From: Betaproteobacteria bacterium
GTDB lineage: Bacteria; Pseudomonadota; Gammaproteobacteria; Burkholderiales; SG8-39
Direction: 5' to 3'
DNA: 64,000 bases
NCBI GenBank assembly: GCA_016713125.1
Contig: JADJPT010000014.1
Coordinates: 91,666 to 155,665 of the forward strand
Shown here: positions 26,973 through 35,724 of the stretch, piece after piece
Layout: each line of letters begins with the position of its first letter
How positions within the stretch are numbered: position 1 is the first letter of the stretch
The notes under the pieces: generated by a model
Told to the model about the DNA's origin: nothing
The model's input: the letters and a program-made list of their open reading frames with translations, nothing else
Database searches by the model: none
Made by a program: the position numbers and the translations under genes

Positions 26973-28517
26973 TTATCCCTGTTTCTGTGTCTTCTCATCC
27001 GTGGCGAAGCCCTGCCGCAGTTCGTATTTGAGCACCTTGCCGGTGCTGTTCCTCGGCAGCGCGTCGACGAACACCACGTGCTTGGGCTTCTTGTAGCTGG
27101 CGATGCGCTCGCGGCAATGCTCGACCACCGCCTCCGCGGTGAGCCCGGCCTGCGGGTCGGCCTCGATGAAGGCGGCCACGGCTTCGCCGAACACCGGGTC
27201 GGGCACGCCGACCACGGCCGCGTCGCGTACGCCGGGAATCTCCAGCAGCGTGTTCTCGACTTCCTTGGAATAGATGTTGTAGCCGCCGGACAGCACCATG
27301 TCCTTCTTGCGGTCGACGATGTAGAGGTAGCCCTGCTCGTCGAAGCGGCCCATGTCGCCGGTGGCGAACCAGCCGTCCGACATGGCCTCGGCGGTCTCGC
27401 GGGGCTTGTTGAAGTAGCCGCGCATGGTGATATAGCTGCCCGGCGCCCCGGAACGCACGCGGATCTCGCCGGCCTCGCCGACCGGCACGTCGCGGCCCTG
27501 CTCGTCGACCAGGCGCACCTCCACGCCCGGATTCACGCGGCCGACGGAGGCCGCCTTGCTGACCTGCTCTTCGGCGCCCAGGTTGGTCACCGGACCGAGT
27601 TCGGTCATTGCGAAGAACGAGTACAGCTTCAGTTGCGGCAGCGCCTGCGCCAGCCGGCGCTTGATCTCGACCGGAAAGGCTTCGCCGGTCACCACGGCGA
27701 TGCGCAGGTTGGCGAAACGCTGCGGCGCGGCCTCGATCTCGGGCAGCAGCATGCGGCCCACGGTGGGCACCATGCCCAGCACGCTGATGTTGTGCGTCTC
27801 GATCAGCCGCGCGGCCTCGGCGGCCTCGAAGCGCTGCATGATCACCGCCGGCGTGCCCAGGCAGATCACGTTCATCAGCCGCGAAAAGGCCGTGCGGTGC
27901 GCCAGCGGCGTGGTGGTCAGCACGCGGTCGGCGGTGCCCATCGCCCATTGCTGCGCGTTCAGGAAGCCGTTGGAGACGATGTAGTTCGACTGCGTGATGA
28001 TGGCGCCCTTGGGCTTGCCGGTGGTGCCCGAGGTGTAGCCGATCATGCAGTCGTCGAATTCGGGCGGCACCGGGGGCGGCTGCAGGTCGCCCTCCGCGCA
28101 CAGCGCCGCATGCGAGAGCTCGTCGCCCTGCGCGGGGCCCCCGGTGCAGATGCGCAGGGGCACGCTTGCGCCGGAACGTTCGAGGATGTCGCGCGTCTCG
28201 GCGTCGAAGAACACCGCCCTGGGCGTGGCATCGCCCAGGATGTAGCCGACCTCCGGTCCGGACAGGCGCGGATTCAGCGTGATGGCGATGGCGCCGGCCT
28301 TGACCACCGCCATGAACACCACCAGGAACTCGATGCGGTTGCCCATCAGCAGCACCACGCGGTCGCCGACCGCGACGCCGCGCGCGGCCAGCGCACCGGC
28401 CAGCCGCGAGGACTGGGCCTCGAACTCGCCGAACGTGAGGATCGCGTCGCCGCAGCGCAGCGCCTCGCGCTGCGGCGTGGCCCGCGCATGCGCGGCGAGG
28501 AAAGCGGGAAGTTTCAT
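26973..28517 (-). CDS. AMP-forming acyl-CoA synthetase
   Basis: 514-aa ANL-superfamily ligase converting a carboxylic acid, ATP and CoA to acyl-CoA. The P-loop motif A3 is IGYTSGTTGKPKGAII near residue 165, the adenine motif YSFFAMTELGPV near 300 and the hinge region YLYIVDRKKDMVLSGGYNIY near 400. A late NSTGKVLKYELR contains the catalytic Lys. The size and the GGYNIYSKEVEN variant suit medium-chain or aromatic acids. It is the first enzyme of an operon with the acyl-CoA dehydrogenase and tetR, 14 bp after a Bug receptor gene. Confidence 0.9.
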   Translation of the reverse strand: MKLPAFLAAHARATPQREALRCGDAILTFGEFEAQSSRLAGALAARGVAVGDRVVLLMGNRIEFLVVFMAVVKAGAIAITLNPRLSGPEVGYILGDATPRAVFFDAETRDILERSGASVPLRICTGGPAQGDELSHAALCAEGDLQPPPVPPEFDDCMIGYTSGTTGKPKGAIITQSNYIVSNGFLNAQQWAMGTADRVLTTTPLAHRTAFSRLMNVICLGTPAVIMQRFEAAEAARLIETHNISVLGMVPTVGRMLLPEIEAAPQRFANLRIAVVTGEAFPVEIKRRLAQALPQLKLYSFFAMTELGPVTNLGAEEQVSKAASVGRVNPGVEVRLVDEQGRDVPVGEAGEIRVRSGAPGSYITMRGYFNKPRETAEAMSDGWFATGDMGRFDEQGYLYIVDRKKDMVLSGGYNIYSKEVENTLLEIPGVRDAAVVGVPDPVFGEAVAAFIEADPQAGLTAEAVVEHCRERIASYKKPKHVVFVDALPRNSTGKVLKYELRQGFATDEKTQKQG

Positions 28518-28531
28518 TCCTGACCGACGCC

Positions 28532-29516
28532 CTACTGGATGCGTATGCCGCGCGACTTGATCACCTTGCCCCAGCGCTCGATCTCGCTGCGGATGTGCGC
28601 GGCGAACTGCTCGGTCGATCCGCCGACCGGGGTCATGCCGGCGTTCATCAGCCGCTCGCGCAACTCCGGCGTGGCCAGCGACGCCGAGATCTCCGCGTTC
28701 AGCTTGCTCATCACGTCGCGGGGCACGCCGGCACGCATGACCAGGCCGAACCAGCTGGTGACCACCGCATCGGGATAGCCCTGCTCGACGAAGGTCGGCA
28801 CATCGGGCAGCAGAGGCGAACGCTCGCGGCTGGCGATGCCGATGCCGCGCAGCCGGCCCCCCTTGATGTGGCCGAGCACGCCGGGGACGGTATTGACCGT
28901 GGCGACCACGCGCCCGCCGAGCACCTCGGTGACCGAGGGCGCGTCGCCCTTGAACGGGATGTGGGTGAACTGCACGCCGGCGATCGAGCCCAGCAGTTCC
29001 ACGATCAGGTGGGTCGAGGTGGCGTTGCCCGCCGAACCGAAGGTGGCTTCGCCGGGCTTGGCCTGGCCAGCGCCACGAACTCGCCGAAGCTCTTCGGACC
29101 CAGAGCCGGGTTCACGCTGAGCACCGGCGGAATGTTCACCAGATGCGAGCGGCGCGAAATCCGCAGAGCGTGTCGTAGGGCATGCTGGCGAACAGCGAGG
29201 GGTTGGTGGCATGCGGCACGGCCACCAGCAGGATGGTGTAACCGTCGGCGGGCTGGCGCAGCACGTGCTCGCTGGCGATGCGTTCGTAGGCGCCGGGACG
29301 ACTCTCGACCAGCACGGCCTGCCCGAGCCGCGTCGACAGGCGCTCACCGAGCGAGCGAGCGAGGAAATCCACGGGTCCGCCCGCGGTGTAGGGCAGCACG
29401 ATGGTCACGGGCTTGACGGGGAATGCCTGCGCCGCGACCGCGCCGGCGGCGAGCAGCAGGCCGGCGGCGAGGGCGCCGCGCAATGCGGATTGCAGGTGGC
29501 TTACGAATATGGACAT
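28532..29516 (-). pseudogene. Bug/TctC-type receptor, multiply frameshifted
   Basis: Second Bug-family periplasmic receptor. The N-terminus is intact (signal peptide ending AVAAQAFP, then KPVTIVLPYTAGGPVDFLAR), and so is the C-terminal two thirds (KPGEATFGSAGNATSTHLIV onward). Between about 29045 and 29165 three frame changes occur within 120 nt. Reading frames piecewise recovers DFAPLA, VNIPPVLSVNPALGPKSFGE and GEFVALA, so no sequence is missing and indel errors are likely. It heads the ligase operon and probably binds the acid that the ligase activates. No TctAB partner is in the window. Confidence 0.75.
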
Positions 29517-29787
29517 GGCGGACTCCGATGGGCGGACGGCATGGACGGAACGGCAACAACCGCGGGAACTGCAGATCCGGATGCTAATCAATTAATCGCA
29601 CGCTTGTGCAATACATTTCGCCCAGCGGTTCATGCACCGCAGCGACGCATGCCGCGACGCGCGCGCCTCGTCAAGGCGCATGGCGATGCCAAATTCGCAT
29701 GATCCTTCCCGGATGCGTCGTTGACGCCGCACCGGGCAGGCGCAATACTTGCTCGTTCTACTCGAAAATTGAGACAAGGAGCCGGTC

Positions 29788-30327
29788 ATGTCCGTAGCAC
29801 GCCATCCGATGCCCGCCGATATCGCCAAGCTTTCGCTCGACGAGATCGCGCAGAAGTACGTGGCCCGCTTTCGCGACCGCAAGGCCGACTGGGCCGCGTT
29901 CGAAGATGCCAAGCTCGAAGGCTTCAAGCGCGCGCAGCATCGCTTCATCGGCGCCGGCGGCTCGGGCAAGCACGGCGATGGTGCGGCCATACCGCCGCGC
30001 GCGTTCACCCTGAGCATCATGTACGTCGAGCCCGGCCAGGGCAACGCGCCGCACACCCACGAGGTCGAGGAGATCTTCTTCGTCCTGCAGGGATACCTGA
30101 CCGCCTTCATCGAGGACGAGAACGGCCGCCGCATCGACGTGCGGCTCGGCCCCTGGGAATGCATCGCCTGCCCGCCGGGCGTCATCCACCGCTACATCAA
30201 CCACAGTCTCGAGCCCGTCTATTTCCAGGTCATGCTCGGCAAGGGGCGTCCCGAAGCCATGGGCTACGCGGACGAGGAGCTGTTCAAGCGCCGCGACGCG
30301 CACCTGTCCGACAAGGACAAGGGCTAG
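29788..30327 (+). CDS. Cupin-domain protein
   Basis: 179 aa. The single cupin barrel shows motif 1 as GNAPHTHEVEEIFFVLQG near residue 89 (two His and a Glu for metal binding) and motif 2 as GPWECIACPPGVIHRYIN near 130. Cupins of this shape act as dioxygenases, isomerases or ligand-sensing proteins. AAGGAG precedes the ATG. It is the first gene of a plus-strand run with a molybdenum hydroxylase subunit and a TRAP transporter, so a catabolic role is plausible, but the reaction is unknown. Confidence 0.8.
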   Translation: MSVARHPMPADIAKLSLDEIAQKYVARFRDRKADWAAFEDAKLEGFKRAQHRFIGAGGSGKHGDGAAIPPRAFTLSIMYVEPGQGNAPHTHEVEEIFFVLQGYLTAFIEDENGRRIDVRLGPWECIACPPGVIHRYINHSLEPVYFQVMLGKGRPEAMGYADEELFKRRDAHLSDKDKG

Positions 30328-30424
30328 ACACGACACGCCGGGGCGGACCCGGTCATCCGGTCGATACGTCACGCAGCCCGGGGCATCCCTCCGCGGCGGC
30401 ATGAACATAGAGGGAGTCAGAAAC

Positions 30425-32776
30425 TTGAAGTACGTCGGGCAACGCATTCCACGCCGTGAAGATGCACGCTTGCTGCAAGGCAAGGGCCAGTATGTCGCAG
30501 ACATGGAGCTTCCCGGCATGCTGCACGCCGTGTTCGTTCGCAGTCCGGTCGCCCATGCGCTGATCAAGTCCGTTTCCACAGAGGCGGCCGAACAGGCACC
30601 CGGCGTGGTGCGCATACTCACCGGAGCGCAGCTCGAGAAGATGCTGCCGCCCGTGCCGGACAATCAGCTGGTCCTGCCCTCCAAATGGAAGGCGCTGGTC
30701 CCGCACCGCATCCTGAATCCGCGCCAGTCGCTGCTGTGCACGGACAAGGCGCGCCATGTCGGCGAAGCCGTTGCCGTGGTCATCGCCACCAGCCGGGTTG
30801 CGGCCGAGGACGCCTCGGAGCTGGTGGAGGTCGATTACGAGATGCTGCCGGCCATCGTCGACCCGATGAAGGCACTTGAGAAAGGTTCGGCGCTGGTCCA
30901 CGAAAGCCTGAAGACCAACGAGATCGGCTGGTTCACCGTGGGCAAGGGCGACGCGGACAAGGCACTCGCTGCGGCTCCGCGCAGGATCAAGCGCACGTTC
31001 CTGCACCACCGCTACGGCGCCATGCCGATCGAGACGCGCGGACTGATTGCCGTCCACGACGAGCGCACCGACACGCACACCATCTGGTCCTCCACCCAGG
31101 TGGTGCACTGGGTGCAGCGGGAGATCGCCACCACGCTGCAGGTGCCCGAGGCGCGGGTGCGCGTGATCGCGCCCGATGTCGGCGGCGGCTTCGGCGTGAA
31201 GGGCCATGTCTATCCGGAGGAGATGCTGCTGCCCGCCGTTGCGCGGATGCTGGGCCGGCCGGTGAAATGGATCGAATCGCGCAGCGAACACATGCTCTCG
31301 GCCTGCCATTCCCGCGACCAGCACCACGAGGCCGAGATCGGTTTCGACGATCAGGGCCGCATCCTGGCCCTGCGCGACTCCTTCGTCGTCGATTGCGGCG
31401 CCTGGAATCCGCTCGGCGTCGCGGTGGTCTACAACACCGCTGCGCACATGATGGGCCCGTACAAGATCCCCAACTACGCCATCGAGGCGCGGGTCGCGGC
31501 GACCAACAAGGTGCCCAACGCCCCCTACCGCGGCGCCGGCCGCCCCGAGGCCGTGCAGGTCATGGAACGGCTGGTGGACCTGATCGCCCGCGAGCTGGAC
31601 CTGGAGCCTGCCGAAGTCCGCCGCCGCAACATGATCGGCGCCGACGAGATGCCCTACTCCGTGGGCATCCCCTACCGCGACGGCGAACCGATCGTCTACG
31701 ACAGCGGCAACTACCCGAAGGCGCTGAGCCAGGCGCTGGAGGCGATCGGCGGGCTCGACGCCTTCCGCAAGCGCCAGCTGGAGGCGCGTGCGGCGGGCCG
31801 CTACATCGGCCTGGGCCTGGGTTGCTACACGGAAGGCACGGGCGTGGGTTCGTTCGAAGGCGCCACCGTGCGCATCGATCCGAGCGGAAAGATCTACGTG
31901 TCCTCGGGCGCCTGTCCGCACGGCCAGGGCATGGAGACCATCTTCGCCCAGGTCGCGGCGGATGCCTGGGGCGTGGCGCCCGAGTCGATCATCACCCATT
32001 TCGGCGATTCTTCGTCGATACCCATGGGCATCGGCACCATTGCCAGCCGCACCACGGTCACCGTCACCGGCGCCATACACCACGCCAGCAAGCGCCTGCG
32101 CGACAAGGTGTTCGATATAGCCGCGCACAAGCTCGAATGCGCCGTTGCGGACCTCGAACTGCGCGACGGCAACGTCGGCGTGGTCGGTGTGCCGGGTGCG
32201 CAGCTGACGCTGGCGCAGATCGCCGCCGCCTCGCGTCCCGGCTGGGACAGCGGCCGTCCCCCGGGCATGGACGCCGGCCTGCAGGAGACCTTCTACTTCG
32301 AACCCTCCACCGTCACCTGGGCCTATGCCACGCATGCCGCGGTGGTCGAGGTGGACATCGAAACCGGCCGGCTGCAGATCGAGCAGTACGTCGTCGCGCA
32401 CGACTGCGGCGTGATGGTGAACCCCATGCTGGTGGACGCGCAGATTGCCGGCGGCGTGATGCAGGGCGTCGGCGGGGCGATCGGCGAGGCCATTGCCTAT
32501 GACGAGGACGGACAGCTGCTGACCGGCTCGTTCATGGACTACGCCATGCCGGTGGCTGCCGATGCACCACCGTTGACGCTCGTGCACCAGGAAATTGCAT
32601 CGCCGCTCAACCCGCTGGGCGTCAAAGGCATCGGCGAAGCCGGCGCAATCTCGCCGCCAGTCGCCATCGCCAACGCAGTATGCGATGCTCTCGCCCCTCT
32701 GGGCATCGAGATCAACGCCACACCCGTGAATCCGGAAAAGCTGCTCTGGGAAGTACTTTCGAGAACTCAACGCTGA
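30425..32776 (+). CDS. Xanthine dehydrogenase/CoxL-family molybdenum-binding subunit
   Basis: About 783 aa, the large subunit of a molybdenum hydroxylase (CoxL/XdhB family). Residues about 20-125 form the aldehyde oxidase hammerhead domain. Mo-cofactor motifs include VGGGFGVKGHVYPEE near 255 and APYRGAGRPEA near 370, and the catalytic Glu lies in KGIGEAGAISPP near 740. The TTG at 30425 is preferred because GAGGGAG lies 8 nt upstream and LKYVGQRIPRREDARLL is the usual N-terminus; an ATG at 30401 is the alternative. Partner FeS and FAD subunits are not encoded nearby, which is unusual. Confidence 0.88.
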   Translation: MKYVGQRIPRREDARLLQGKGQYVADMELPGMLHAVFVRSPVAHALIKSVSTEAAEQAPGVVRILTGAQLEKMLPPVPDNQLVLPSKWKALVPHRILNPRQSLLCTDKARHVGEAVAVVIATSRVAAEDASELVEVDYEMLPAIVDPMKALEKGSALVHESLKTNEIGWFTVGKGDADKALAAAPRRIKRTFLHHRYGAMPIETRGLIAVHDERTDTHTIWSSTQVVHWVQREIATTLQVPEARVRVIAPDVGGGFGVKGHVYPEEMLLPAVARMLGRPVKWIESRSEHMLSACHSRDQHHEAEIGFDDQGRILALRDSFVVDCGAWNPLGVAVVYNTAAHMMGPYKIPNYAIEARVAATNKVPNAPYRGAGRPEAVQVMERLVDLIARELDLEPAEVRRRNMIGADEMPYSVGIPYRDGEPIVYDSGNYPKALSQALEAIGGLDAFRKRQLEARAAGRYIGLGLGCYTEGTGVGSFEGATVRIDPSGKIYVSSGACPHGQGMETIFAQVAADAWGVAPESIITHFGDSSSIPMGIGTIASRTTVTVTGAIHHASKRLRDKVFDIAAHKLECAVADLELRDGNVGVVGVPGAQLTLAQIAAASRPGWDSGRPPGMDAGLQETFYFEPSTVTWAYATHAAVVEVDIETGRLQIEQYVVAHDCGVMVNPMLVDAQIAGGVMQGVGGAIGEAIAYDEDGQLLTGSFMDYAMPVAADAPPLTLVHQEIASPLNPLGVKGIGEAGAISPPVAIANAVCDALAPLGIEINATPVNPEKLLWEVLSRTQR

Positions 32777-32787
32777 TGGAGGCATTC

Positions 32788-33867
32788 ATGAAGTTCAGCA
32801 AACGCACCGGTATCGCCGCACTTGCCCTGGCCTGCTCGGTCTTCGCAATCCCCGCAGCGCAGGCGCAGTCCAAGCCTGCCGCGCCCACCACCCTGAGCTT
32901 CAACTGGGAAGGCGCCTACGGCCGCCAGAACGTCCTGGTCTGGCCCTTCCGTCCGGGCGGTCGCTTCGACCAGCTGATCGCCCAGTACACGGGCGGCACG
33001 GTCAAGCTCGACAACAAGGAAAAGCTGTTCAGCATCATGGACTCGGCCTTCGCGGTCGGCGACGGACGCGTGCAGATCGGCACCCAGTCGATCCCCGCGG
33101 CGTCCGGCACCTATCCGCTGCTCGACTTCGGCGGCCTGCCCGGCCTGTTCTCGGAGATGCCCAACGGCGCGACCGAGTACGCCGAAGCCATCCTCGACCC
33201 GAAGATGATGGCCACGCTGGACAAGTTCACCCAGCCCGCCGGCTTCAAGGTCCTCGGTTCGGCCATCAGCCTCGCCAACAACGCGCTGTGGGGCAACAAG
33301 GCGATCAAGACCGTGGCTGACTTCAAGGGCGTGAAGATGCGCGCCTCCGGCCGCACGCAGACCTCCGCGCTGCGCGCGCTGGGCGGCAGCCCGCTCACGC
33401 TGTCGATGGCCGAGATCGAGGAAGCCCTCAGCCGCGGCACCGTCGATGCGATCACGACCAGCAAGAGCTTCGGCGCCGAGCGCGGCCTGTCGCCGATGTC
33501 CAAGTTCGTGTCGATCTGGCCGATCACGCCGATCTTCCCGCAGTTCATCGTGGTCAACCTCAAGGCCTGGAACGGCCTCAGCCAGCAGCAGAAGGACGGC
33601 CTGCTCAAGGCCTCCGCGCAGCTGACGCGCGAGATGGCCATGCCGCTGGAGCAGATGGACTACACCTACAACCTGTGGATCCGCAGCACCAAGACCGAGA
33701 TGATCGTCCCCGACGACGCCGAGGTCCGCAAAGCCATGGGCATGATGCAGCCGGTCTACAAGGAGTGGCTGGAAACCGCCGGTCCGCTGGGCAAGGAAGT
33801 GCTGCAGCACGCGGCGCGTCACGCCAAGGGCCCGTCGGTCGCGATCATCCGCGACATGGCGAAGTAA
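32788..33867 (+). CDS. dctP: TRAP transporter substrate-binding protein (DctP)
   Basis: 359-aa periplasmic receptor with signal peptide MKFSKRTGIAALALACSVFA cleaved after AQA. DctP signatures are GGRFDQLIAQYTGG early, the KGVKMRASGRTQTSALRALGG segment near residue 185 (containing the Arg that binds a substrate carboxylate) and FGAERGLSPMSKFV. The internal ATG at 32788 is preferred because GGAGG lies 5 nt before it. It feeds the DctQM permease downstream; the ligand is presumably a carboxylate handled by this catabolic region. Confidence 0.88.
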   Translation: MKFSKRTGIAALALACSVFAIPAAQAQSKPAAPTTLSFNWEGAYGRQNVLVWPFRPGGRFDQLIAQYTGGTVKLDNKEKLFSIMDSAFAVGDGRVQIGTQSIPAASGTYPLLDFGGLPGLFSEMPNGATEYAEAILDPKMMATLDKFTQPAGFKVLGSAISLANNALWGNKAIKTVADFKGVKMRASGRTQTSALRALGGSPLTLSMAEIEEALSRGTVDAITTSKSFGAERGLSPMSKFVSIWPITPIFPQFIVVNLKAWNGLSQQQKDGLLKASAQLTREMAMPLEQMDYTYNLWIRSTKTEMIVPDDAEVRKAMGMMQPVYKEWLETAGPLGKEVLQHAARHAKGPSVAIIRDMAK

Positions 33868-33902
33868 CAGCAAGGTAAGCCGCACACCGGGGAGCCGGAT
33901 CG

Positions 33903-34427
33903 ATGAATGCAATCCTTCGTTTCTTCGACCGGCTCTCGTACGGAACCGGATGGCTGGCAGCCCTGGTGCTGCTGGCCATCATGGCGCTGTCGATGGTCGA
34001 AGTGGTTTCACGCTACGTTTTGCAGAACCCGCTGATCCTCAGCGACGAGCTCGGCGGCTACGCGATGGTCGCCGTCAGCTTCCTAGGCCTGGCCTATTGC
34101 GCCAGGGACCGCAGCCACATCCGCATCACCTTCGTGGTCGAAAGGCTGGAACCGGCGCTGGCCGGATGGATACGCCTGGCCACCCTGCTGCTCGGCCTGG
34201 CCTTCGTCTGCGTGATCGCCTGGGTGTGCTGGGATTTCATCGGCGACTCGTTCAAGCGCGACATGCGCTCCAATTCCCTGCTCAGAACGCCGCTGAAGTG
34301 GCCGCAGATGGCCATGCCGATCGGCTTCACGCTGTTCGCGCTGGTGTTGCTGGGGCAACTGGTGCAGGCGGTGCAGAACCTGCGCCACGGCCGCAACGTG
34401 GACGATTTCGAGTCCAAGGAGTTCTGA
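33903..34427 (+). CDS. dctQ: TRAP transporter small permease (DctQ)
   Basis: 174-aa membrane protein with four predicted helices. EVVSRYVLQNPLILSDELGG near residue 35 is the conserved DctQ core. It stabilises DctM and links it to the receptor. GGAG precedes the ATG. It lies between dctP and dctM, one base before the dctM start. Confidence 0.88.
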   Translation: MNAILRFFDRLSYGTGWLAALVLLAIMALSMVEVVSRYVLQNPLILSDELGGYAMVAVSFLGLAYCARDRSHIRITFVVERLEPALAGWIRLATLLLGLAFVCVIAWVCWDFIGDSFKRDMRSNSLLRTPLKWPQMAMPIGFTLFALVLLGQLVQAVQNLRHGRNVDDFESKEF

Positions 34428-34428
34428 G

Positions 34429-35724
34429 TTGAGCCCCGAATTGATGACCCTGCTGTTGATGGGCGGGCTGATGCTGATGCTCATGCTCGGCACCGAGATC
34501 GGCGTCGCGATGGGCCTCACCGCCGCGGCCGGCCTGGTGTTCGCGGTGAACAAGCCGCTGGTGCAGATGGGCTGGACGGCCTGGGAGTCGATGAATTCGT
34601 TCACCCTGCTGGCCATGCCGATGTTCATTTTCATGGGTGCGGTGTTCTCGGGCAGCGGCGCCATCAACCTGCTGTTCAGGGCGCTCGACAAGTGGCTGGG
34701 CTGGATGCCCGGTGGCCTGGCTTCGGTGGTGATCGCCTCCAACGGCGTGTTCGGCGCGATCTCCGGTTCTAGCGTTGCGGCCGCCGCCACCTTCAGCATG
34801 ATCGCCTACCCGGAGATGGAGAAGCGCCGCTACGACCCGAAGCTCTCGCTGGGCGCGATCGCGGTCGGCGGCACGCTCAGCGTGCTGGTGCCGCCCAGCC
34901 TGATCCTGATCGTCTACGGCTCCTGGGAGAACGTCTCCGTCGCCCGCCTGTTCGCCGCAGCGGTGGTGCCCGGATTCATGCTGATGCTGCTGCTGATGCT
35001 GACCGTGATCCTGATGGTCAAGCTGAACCCGTCCATCGCGCCGCGCACCGAATCCGCCTCGTGGAAGGAGCGCTTCGTCGCCCTCAAGGACATGGCGCCC
35101 TGGCTGGTGGTGATCGTCGTCGTGATGGGCTCGATCTTCGGCGGCCTGATGACGCCCACCGAAGCCTCGGCGCTCGGCGCGTTCATGTCGCTGGGCATCG
35201 CCTGGTACTACAAGAGCCTGAGCTACGAGATGGTGAAGAGCGCCGCCCTGACCGCGGTCAAGGTCACGGCCATGATCGCCTTCATCATCTTCGCCGCGCG
35301 CCTGCTGTCGTTCGTATTCCAGGACCTCGGCGCCACCGCCAAACTGTCCTCGGCGGTGCTCGGGCTGGACCTCGGCAAGTACGGCACCATGCTGATGATC
35401 GTCCTGCTGTACCTGATCCTGGGCATGTTCTTCGATTCCTTCGCGATGATGCTGCTGACGCTGTCCTTCATCATGCCCATCATCATCAAGCTGGGTTACG
35501 ACCCGATCTGGTGGGGCGTCACCTTCGTGCTGCTGGCCGAGATCGGGCTGGTCACGCCGCCATTCGGCCTGAACCTGTTCACCATCCACGGCGTGCTGCC
35601 CAAGTTCTCGGTGATGTACATCGCCCGCTCCTCGCTGCCGTTCCTGGCCGTGATGCTGCTGATGGTCGGCATCCTGATCGTGTTCCCGGGCCTGGCGCTT
35701 TGGCTGCCGCGACTGCTGTACTAG
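34429..35724 (+). CDS. dctM: TRAP transporter large permease (DctM)
   Basis: 431 aa with about twelve hydrophobic helices. Typical motifs are GTEIGVAMGLTAAAG, NGVFGAISGSSVAAAATF near residue 105, GGTLSVLVPPSLILIVYG near 145, the TPTEASALGAF segment near 240 and PPFGLNLF near 380. It is the sodium-coupled transport subunit. The start is TTG at 34429 with AAGGAG 8 nt upstream. Confidence 0.9.
   Translation: MSPELMTLLLMGGLMLMLMLGTEIGVAMGLTAAAGLVFAVNKPLVQMGWTAWESMNSFTLLAMPMFIFMGAVFSGSGAINLLFRALDKWLGWMPGGLASVVIASNGVFGAISGSSVAAAATFSMIAYPEMEKRRYDPKLSLGAIAVGGTLSVLVPPSLILIVYGSWENVSVARLFAAAVVPGFMLMLLLMLTVILMVKLNPSIAPRTESASWKERFVALKDMAPWLVVIVVVMGSIFGGLMTPTEASALGAFMSLGIAWYYKSLSYEMVKSAALTAVKVTAMIAFIIFAARLLSFVFQDLGATAKLSSAVLGLDLGKYGTMLMIVLLYLILGMFFDSFAMMLLTLSFIMPIIIKLGYDPIWWGVTFVLLAEIGLVTPPFGLNLFTIHGVLPKFSVMYIARSSLPFLAVMLLMVGILIVFPGLALWLPRLLY

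Noticed and set aside
23688..28523. Very long open frame (about 1600 codons) antisense to the Rieske, ligase and dehydrogenase genes
   Set aside because: High-GC genes routinely leave the antisense frame open. Its translation is low-complexity (His/Gln/Arg/Ala-rich) and matches no family, while every gene opposite shows clear domains.
29560..29620. AT-rich stretch with AATCAATTAATC as a promoter/operator for the second Bug gene
   Set aside because: A TTGCAC-like -35 can be drawn, but no acceptable -10 at 16-18 bp spacing was found, so I did not call it.
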